Of a stretch of 64,000 nt of DNA, positions 58,963 to 64,000 are shown piece after piece. Source of the stretch: Rhizobium leguminosarum (lineage in GTDB: Bacteria; Pseudomonadota; Alphaproteobacteria; Rhizobiales; Rhizobiaceae). The stretch is taken from assembly GCF_002953715.1 (NCBI RefSeq), contig NZ_CP025013.1, positions 310,001 to 374,000 on the forward strand. Direction: 5' to 3'. Below the pieces are notes generated by a model, which saw nothing but the letters and a program-made list of their open reading frames with translations, was not told the DNA's origin and made no database searches. The stretch's first letter is position 1. Each line of letters begins with the position of its first letter. The position numbers and the translations under genes are program-made.

Positions 58963-59850
58963 ATGTCTGAATTCCAATTTGCAGGCCTAAATCTTGCCAT
59001 CACGACGCCGTTCGACCATGCCGGACGCATCGACTACGGCAGGCTCGAACACAATGTCGAGCGCTACCTCGCAGCAGGCGTCAGGAGCTTCCTGTTCAGC
59101 TCTGGCACCGGCATGCACGTCTACCTTTCCAAGGACGACTCCGAGGAACTGATCCGACGCGGAGTGCGGATCGTCAATGGTCGGGCGAAGGTGATTGCAC
59201 AGACTTCCGCGCTTCTGGTGGAGGACGTCGTCGAGCGTACCACTCGCGCGCGAGACGCTGGCGCCGAAGGTGTCATGGTTCTTCCGCCCTTCTTCGAAGG
59301 GCCGACGGACGACCAAGGCATCGTCGATTTCTATAGCGAGGTTGCGAAGGCCGGTCTGCCGGTGATCGGCTACAACGTTCCCCAAGCGGTCGGCGTCGCA
59401 GTCACGCCCGAACTTCTCGACAAGCTGAGCGAAATCCCCGGCTTCTGCGCCGTCAAGGATAGCAGCGGCGATCTTGGAAAGCAGGCAGCACTTATCCGCA
59501 CCGGCCGTCTCGTCATGAACGGCGCTGACCCTCTCGTTCCCTACGCGCTCTATGCCGGATGCGACGGCCTGATCTGGGGTGGGGCGAACTTCGCTCCGAG
59601 AACCTGTGTCGCCCTCGTCGAGGCCGCCGCCAAGCACAAGTGGGACGAGGTTCGCGCGCTGTGGAAAATCTTGGAGCCGTCGATGGGGCTGATCTGGCAA
59701 GGCGATTACGTGCAGTCCGTCTATGCGGCGGCAGATCTGGTGGGCTACGGCGCCGGCGTTCCGCGAAAACCGCTGCGCGGGCTTGCCCCAGAAAAGCTTC
59801 CGGCCATCCGGCGCTCCCTCGAAACGCTCATGGAGCGTGAAGCGATTTAA
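58963..59850 (+). CDS. Dihydrodipicolinate synthase/N-acetylneuraminate lyase-family aldolase or dehydratase
   Basis: A 295-residue (beta/alpha)8-barrel protein. The Schiff-base lysine is in GFCAVKDSSGDLG, the catalytic Tyr in VIGYNVPQAVG, and the substrate-loop equivalent of the GTTGE motif reads FLFSSGTGMHVYLS. VMVLPPFFEG is a further family block. The loop departs from true DapA, so lysine synthesis is unlikely; cleavage or dehydration of a 2-keto sugar acid or a hydroxyproline-type intermediate is more plausible. The next gene encodes an FAD oxidoreductase whose start overlaps this stop, and a GntR regulator precedes it. The ATG at 58963 has only a weak ribosome-binding site. Confidence 0.88.
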   Translation: MSEFQFAGLNLAITTPFDHAGRIDYGRLEHNVERYLAAGVRSFLFSSGTGMHVYLSKDDSEELIRRGVRIVNGRAKVIAQTSALLVEDVVERTTRARDAGAEGVMVLPPFFEGPTDDQGIVDFYSEVAKAGLPVIGYNVPQAVGVAVTPELLDKLSEIPGFCAVKDSSGDLGKQAALIRTGRLVMNGADPLVPYALYAGCDGLIWGGANFAPRTCVALVEAAAKHKWDEVRALWKILEPSMGLIWQGDYVQSVYAAADLVGYGAGVPRKPLRGLAPEKLPAIRRSLETLMEREAI

Positions 59851-61198
59851 CGTGATCCAGGCCGCAAAAAACGTTTTCATTGCATCCAAGCTTCCGAAAC
59901 GCGCAGGCGTTTCGGGCTGGGTGGCCACACTTGCGCCGCGTACGCCACAGCCCGCGCTGAACGGACCGGTCATTGCGGATGTCACGATCATCGGCGGTGG
60001 TTTCGCGGGCCTCTCCGCAGCCCGGCGTATCTCACGCCTGGACCCGAACGCACGGGTCGCCGTCCTCGAAGCGGGTATCGTCGGCGAGGGGCCGGCGGGC
60101 GCGAACTCGGGCTTCATCATCGACCTCCCGCACGAGGTCTCGTCCGACGACTTCAGCGGAGAGTCGGAGGCCAAATTCAGGCAGTCCGTCCTCATACAGC
60201 GCTCGGCCATCGCTCTGGCGACCGAGATGGCGACCGAAAACGGTTGGGGTAAGGACGTGTTTGATCCCTGTGGTCGATACAGCGTCGCCATCAGCGCGGA
60301 AGGCGACAGGCACCTCGAGGACTATGCGCAGCAGCTCTCGAAAATGGGCGAAGATCATCGGCTCCTGAGCGCCAGCGAGATCGACGCCGTGACGGGATCG
60401 CCGGTCTACACCTCCGGTCTGTTCATGCCCGGCACGGTCATCGTGCAGCCCGCCGCCTACATTCGCGGGGTCGCCGACTGCCTGAAGGAGCCGGTCACCC
60501 TTTACGAGCGGTCGCCAGCCCTCTCGTTCGAGCGCCTCGGTACGGGATGGCTCGTCAAGACGCCGCAGGGTTCCGTGCAGGCGGCAAAGATCATCATGGC
60601 AAACAACGGACATGCGGAGAGCTTCGGCTTCTTCCGTGGGCGTCTGCTCCATGTCTTCACTTATGCCTCCCTCACCGAGGAGTTCGACCCCTCGCGCCTC
60701 GGCGGAGAACGGAAGTGGGCCGCCACTCCCGCCCTGCCGATGGGAACAACTGTCCGCCGCATCAGCACCGGCGCGGGCGACCGAATCCTGGTGCGCTCGC
60801 GCTACAGCTATAATCCTAGCATCGCAGTCAGCGACGCCGCGATCCAGCGAGCCGGCCGCCTCCACGACGGCAAGTTCTCCAATCGCTTTCCCACCCTTGG
60901 TGGCGTCGGGTTGCAGTACCGCTGGGCCGGCGCGATGGCACTCACACGCAATCATGTTCCGGCATTCGGTGAGATCGAGCGCGGCGTATTCGCGGCATGC
61001 GGCTGCAACGGCCTTGGAGCGTCGAACTCGACAGCGTCAGGGATCGCGGCTGCGGAACTGGCGCTCGGACACGATTCCGAACTCGGCCGCGTCTACGCGC
61101 GCCTGGCTGCCCCGACGGCATTGCCGCCGCAGCCGTTCACGACGATCGGAGCAAAGATCCACCTCGCCTATCGCGAGTGGAGTGCAGGATCCGAGTGA
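59837..61198 (+). CDS. FAD-dependent amine/amino-acid oxidoreductase (DAO family)
   Basis: A flavoprotein of about 453 residues. The FAD-binding dinucleotide fold is DVTIIGGGFAGLSAARRISR, preceded by about 40 residues. VLEAGIVGEGPAGANSGFII is the second FAD-contact block, and the C-terminal FAUCGCNG-like segment reads FAACGCNGLGASNSTASGIA. The family oxidises amino acids or secondary amines such as sarcosine, proline or hydroxyproline, passing electrons to oxygen or quinone. The start is uncertain; GTG codons at 59837 and 59852 are the best candidates. Overlap or near-overlap with the DapA-family gene suggests that both act on one substrate. Confidence 0.87.
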   Translation: MKRFNVIQAAKNVFIASKLPKRAGVSGWVATLAPRTPQPALNGPVIADVTIIGGGFAGLSAARRISRLDPNARVAVLEAGIVGEGPAGANSGFIIDLPHEVSSDDFSGESEAKFRQSVLIQRSAIALATEMATENGWGKDVFDPCGRYSVAISAEGDRHLEDYAQQLSKMGEDHRLLSASEIDAVTGSPVYTSGLFMPGTVIVQPAAYIRGVADCLKEPVTLYERSPALSFERLGTGWLVKTPQGSVQAAKIIMANNGHAESFGFFRGRLLHVFTYASLTEEFDPSRLGGERKWAATPALPMGTTVRRISTGAGDRILVRSRYSYNPSIAVSDAAIQRAGRLHDGKFSNRFPTLGGVGLQYRWAGAMALTRNHVPAFGEIERGVFAACGCNGLGASNSTASGIAAAELALGHDSELGRVYARLAAPTALPPQPFTTIGAKIHLAYREWSAGSE

Positions 61199-61292
61199 TA
61201 GGCGGGTTCTCCAATCTGCGCCAGCGGCGCAGTTGACGATACAGCGAGGCTTGCCATGCGCGATGTGGATGGATGCGCGGGTGGTTCGCGGT

Positions 61293-61757
61293 TCAGCGCC
61301 TGCCCCTCGTGCGCGTCGCTAGAACATTGCGGATCGAGAAGCTGGAATGGATCCTGAGGACGCCGGGCAAGGTCGACAGGATCTCTTTATGGATCCGCTC
61401 GAACTCGCCCGCATTGGCAACCTCCACGCGCAGCAGATAGTCGGAACCGCCCGTCATCAGAAAACATTCCCGGATCTCGGGATGCCGGCGAACCGCCGCC
61501 TCAAGGCGGTCGAGATAGTCCTCCGTTTGTCGCTCTAGGGTGATGTTGATGATCACGGCGATCATCTCATCCGCATTGCCGGTGTCGACCAGCACCGTAT
61601 AGCCGCGGATCACGCCTGATTTTTCCATGATCTTGATGCGCCTGAGGCAGGCCGAGGGAGAAAGACCGATCTCGGCGGCGAGCTTGGCATTGCTCATGCG
61701 GGCATCGAGGCGCAGTAGCCTCAGGATATTGCGATCGATGGCGTCGAGAGCGGGCAT
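61293..61757 (-). CDS. dadR: Lrp/AsnC-family regulator of alanine catabolism (DadR-like)
   Basis: A 154-residue Lrp/AsnC protein with an N-terminal helix-turn-helix (LDAIDRNILRLLRLDARMSN, LAAEIGLSPSACLRRIKIME) and a C-terminal RAM effector domain (IRECFLMTGGSDYLLRVEVA, LPGVLRIHSSFSIRNV). The ATG at 61757 gives the standard N-terminus; a longer frame does not. It is divergent from dadX with about 128 nt between the coding regions, matching the usual DadR-dadXA layout in which the regulator responds to alanine and activates the operon. The name follows from this context. Confidence 0.92.
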   Translation of the reverse strand: MPALDAIDRNILRLLRLDARMSNAKLAAEIGLSPSACLRRIKIMEKSGVIRGYTVLVDTGNADEMIAVIINITLERQTEDYLDRLEAAVRRHPEIRECFLMTGGSDYLLRVEVANAGEFERIHKEILSTLPGVLRIHSSFSIRNVLATRTRGRR

Positions 61758-61885
61758 GATAGATCGTTCCAAATTTTTATCGATTATGCGGCTAATAAGC
61801 AAATCAAGCAATAATCGACTGCTGAATGATAGGCAATTTCGCTCATTATTTCATAAACTCCCTGAGATCAAAAAAAGGGGTGGAC

Positions 61886-63019
61886 ATGGATAGCGACATT
61901 TTGGTTTCCCGCACACGAACTGCCACGACCACGCAGGGAGCCACGGGCTATCTGACGATCGATCTTGCCGCCATCGGCCGTAACTATCGCAAGCTCGTTT
62001 CGATGCTGGCGCCGGTCCGCGCGGGCGCCGTCGTCAAGGCCGACGCCTATGGCCTCGGCGCCGAGCGGGTTGCGAGAACGCTTTACAGGGAAGGTTGCAG
62101 GCATTTCTTCGTCGCCCAATTTGTCGAGGCCGTGAGGCTTCGGCCGGCCCTTGCGCAGGACGCTCAGATTTTCGTGTTGAACGGATTGCAGCCGGGTAAC
62201 GAGATCGCCTGCGCCGAGATGGGCATTGTCCCGGTTCTCAATTCGCTGGCGCAGTGGCGGCAATGGTCGGCGGCTGCGCGCGTTCTGAAGCGCAGCCTGC
62301 CAGCCGTCCTGCAATTCGACACCGGCATGTCGCGGCTCGGTTTTCCCAGGGAAGAGCGAGCAGAGCTGGCGGCGGCTCTTCGCGATGGCACCAATGTCGA
62401 AATCCTGTTCATCATGAGCCATCTGGCTTCGGCCGATGACATCGACAGTGAGCAGAACGGCGAGCAGTTTGCCGAGATGTCCCGCATTGCCGACAAATTT
62501 CCGGGGTTCGATATTTCCTTCGCCAATTCCGGCGGCGTTTTCCTGGGTGAGGCCTATCACGGCGTGCTCGCCCGCCCGGGCATCGCGCTCTATGGCGGCG
62601 CTCCGAACGCCGGCGAGAAGAACCCTATGGAGCCGGTGGTCAGCCTCAATGTCGCCGTCGTGCAGACGCGCACCGTGCCGGCGGGGGCGAAAGTCGGTTA
62701 TGGCGGCGCGCATGTCACGCAACGGGAAACCCGTCTCGCCACCATTGCCGCCGGCTATGCGGATGGCCTGCCGCGATGCCTGAGCGACCGCGGCGCCGTC
62801 TATTTCAAGGGCACACGCCTGCCGATCGTCGGCCGTGTGTCGATGGACAGTGCGACCGTCGACATCACAGCGCTGCCCGAAGGGGCGCTGGCCTTTGGCA
62901 GCCTTGTCGAAGTGCTTGGCCGCCATCAGACGCTCGAGGACGTTGCCCGCGACGCCGGCACCATTTCTTACGAAATCCTAACCGGCCTGGGCGATCGTTA
63001 CGACAGGCAATATCGCTAA
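61886..63019 (+). CDS. dadX: Catabolic alanine racemase
   Basis: A 377-residue PLP-dependent racemase interconverting L- and D-alanine. The PLP lysine is in AGAVVKADAYGLGAERVA, the catalytic Tyr region is KVGYGGAHVTQRETRLATIA, and QFDTGMSRLGFPREE and GRVSMDSATVDITALPEG are conserved blocks. The ATG at 61886 follows AAGGGGTGG. It is divergent from the Lrp-type regulator and 29 nt upstream of dadA, so it is the catabolic racemase that supplies D-alanine to the dehydrogenase rather than the cell-wall Alr, although the sequence alone cannot separate these. Confidence 0.95.
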   Translation: MDSDILVSRTRTATTTQGATGYLTIDLAAIGRNYRKLVSMLAPVRAGAVVKADAYGLGAERVARTLYREGCRHFFVAQFVEAVRLRPALAQDAQIFVLNGLQPGNEIACAEMGIVPVLNSLAQWRQWSAAARVLKRSLPAVLQFDTGMSRLGFPREERAELAAALRDGTNVEILFIMSHLASADDIDSEQNGEQFAEMSRIADKFPGFDISFANSGGVFLGEAYHGVLARPGIALYGGAPNAGEKNPMEPVVSLNVAVVQTRTVPAGAKVGYGGAHVTQRETRLATIAAGYADGLPRCLSDRGAVYFKGTRLPIVGRVSMDSATVDITALPEGALAFGSLVEVLGRHQTLEDVARDAGTISYEILTGLGDRYDRQYR

Positions 63020-63048
63020 GAGCCGGCGGCTCCATCATTGGGAACATC

Positions 63049-64000
63049 ATGAAGGTCATCGTTCTAGGAGCCGGCATCGTCGGCGTCACATCCGCTTATC
63101 AACTGGCCAAGGCCGGCCATGACGTCACGGTCGTTGACCGGCAGTCGGGCCCGGCGCTGGAGACGAGCTTTGCCAATGCCGGAGAAGTCTCCTTCGGCTA
63201 TTGCTCGCCATGGGCAGCGCCCGGCATTCCCATGAAGGCCATGAAGTGGCTGTTCATGAAGCACGCGCCGCTCATCCTGCGCCCGAAACTCGACATGGCC
63301 ATGCTCTCCTGGATGGCAAGGATGCTGTCGAACTGCACCTCCGAGCGCTATGCGATCAACAAAAGCCGCATGCTGCGCCTTGCAGACTACAGCCGCATCG
63401 CGCTGGCCGATCTTCGCGCCGAGACCGGCATCGCCTATGACGAACGCATGCAGGGAACCCTGCAGCTGTTCCGCACGCAGCAGCAGCTCGAGTCCTCGGC
63501 AAAGGATGTCAAGGCACTGGCTGCCGACGGCATTCCCTATGAGGTGCTGGATCGGGACGGATGTGTCCGCTTCGAACCAGCATTGAGGCACGTGCGCGAC
63601 AAGATTGTCGGCGGTCTGCTGACGCCGAAGGACGAAACCGGCGACTGCTTCAAGTTCACCAATGCGCTGGCGGCCAAAGCTGCGGCGCTCGGTGTCCGTT
63701 TTGCTTACGGGACGACGATCAAGGCGCTGGATGTCGAGGCCGGCCGGGTGCGCGGGGTCATCACCGATCGTGAGCGGATGAGCGCGGAGGCCGTGGTGGT
63801 CGCGCTCGGCAGCTATTCGCCACTGTTGCTCAAGCCGCTCGGCATCCGGCTGCCGGTCTATCCGGTCAAGGGCTATTCGCTCACCATCCCGATCACCGAT
63901 GCGTCACGCGCGCCGGAATCGACCGTGATGGACGAGACCTACAAGATTGCGATTACCCGGCTCGGCGACCGCATTCGCGTCGGCGGCATGGCTGAAATAT
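63049..64000 (+). CDS. dadA: D-amino acid dehydrogenase small subunit (3' truncated by window)
   Basis: Membrane-associated FAD enzyme that oxidatively deaminates D-alanine to pyruvate and ammonia, giving electrons to the respiratory chain. From the ATG at 63049 the frame is open to the window end, 317 residues of about 415. The FAD-binding motif is VIVLGAGIVGVTSAYQLAKA, and DRQSGPALETSFANAGEVSF, SPWAAPGIPMKAMKW, LLTPKDETGDCFKFTNALAA and YPVKGYSLTIPI match DadA. It completes a dadR-dadX-dadA catabolic unit. Confidence 0.95.
   Translation, partial: MKVIVLGAGIVGVTSAYQLAKAGHDVTVVDRQSGPALETSFANAGEVSFGYCSPWAAPGIPMKAMKWLFMKHAPLILRPKLDMAMLSWMARMLSNCTSERYAINKSRMLRLADYSRIALADLRAETGIAYDERMQGTLQLFRTQQQLESSAKDVKALAADGIPYEVLDRDGCVRFEPALRHVRDKIVGGLLTPKDETGDCFKFTNALAAKAAALGVRFAYGTTIKALDVEAGRVRGVITDRERMSAEAVVVALGSYSPLLLKPLGIRLPVYPVKGYSLTIPITDASRAPESTVMDETYKIAITRLGDRIRVGGMAEI

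Noticed and set aside
58987..60291. 434-codon minus-strand frame across the DapA-family and FAD oxidoreductase genes
   Set aside because: It spans two well-supported plus-strand genes and has no family resemblance.

Overview
The window looks like part of a large Rhizobium (R. etli / R. leguminosarum group) plasmid or chromid. The evidence is the high GC content, rhizobial-type proteins throughout, many ABC and TRAP uptake systems, a characteristic rhizobial intergenic palindromic repeat (about 9957-10096), and the block panC-panB / oxyR-katG. That block is known to lie together on a large plasmid in R. etli and R. leguminosarum. The assignment comes from recognised content, not from a database search.

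Layout. 1-868: 3' part of a sugar ABC ATPase. 976-3778: chemoreceptor and di-haem peroxidase. 4155-4628: ProQ/FinO-type RNA chaperone. 4906-9868: pantothenate synthesis (panC, panB) and peroxide defence (oxyR, katG). 10130-16510: small secreted proteins around a two-component block with two histidine kinases and two response regulators. 16648-21215: HxlR regulator, enoyl-reductase-like MDR protein, thioesterase, acyl-CoA ligase and a thiolase lacking one catalytic cysteine. 21236-25797: AhpD-like protein, NmrA-like protein, cupin, PLP sulfur-amino-acid enzyme and YihY/BrkB membrane protein. 25798-29077: a 3.3 kb gene-poor stretch with parS-like palindromes and a ctRNA-like double hairpin, possibly a dead repABC region. 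29078-30757: PCMT-like methyltransferase and GNAT.

30881-50220 is the most interesting part: about 19 kb that appears devoted to the branched pentose D-apiose. It contains a CUT1 importer with an apiosidase-like (DUF5060/DUF4038, GH140-type) hydrolase, a CUT2 ribose-type importer with a DUF2291 lipoprotein, D-apiose dehydrogenase (ApsD), D-apionate lactonase (ApnL), D-apionate oxidoisomerase (ApnO), 3-oxo-isoapionate kinase (OiaK), the RuBisCO-like OiaX, a DhaK/DhaL pair and a GntR/FadR-type regulator. The predicted flow is: apioside import, cytoplasmic release of apiose, apionolactone, apionate, 3-oxo-isoapionate, its 4-phosphate, then 3-phosphoglycerate plus glycolate. A 13-bp motif, CTGGTATRAYGAG, recurs in the same orientation upstream of all three operons and is a candidate shared operator.

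50388-52679: small secreted protein, a deleted IS3-family element, two tandem 29-bp palindromes and a GSU2403-type nucleotidyltransferase-fold protein. 53083-57985: FadR regulator, TRAP transporter and a zinc sorbitol/idonate-type dehydrogenase. 58207-61198: GntR regulator, DapA-family aldolase and FAD oxidoreductase. 61293-64000: alanine catabolism (Lrp-type regulator, dadX, and dadA cut by the window end).
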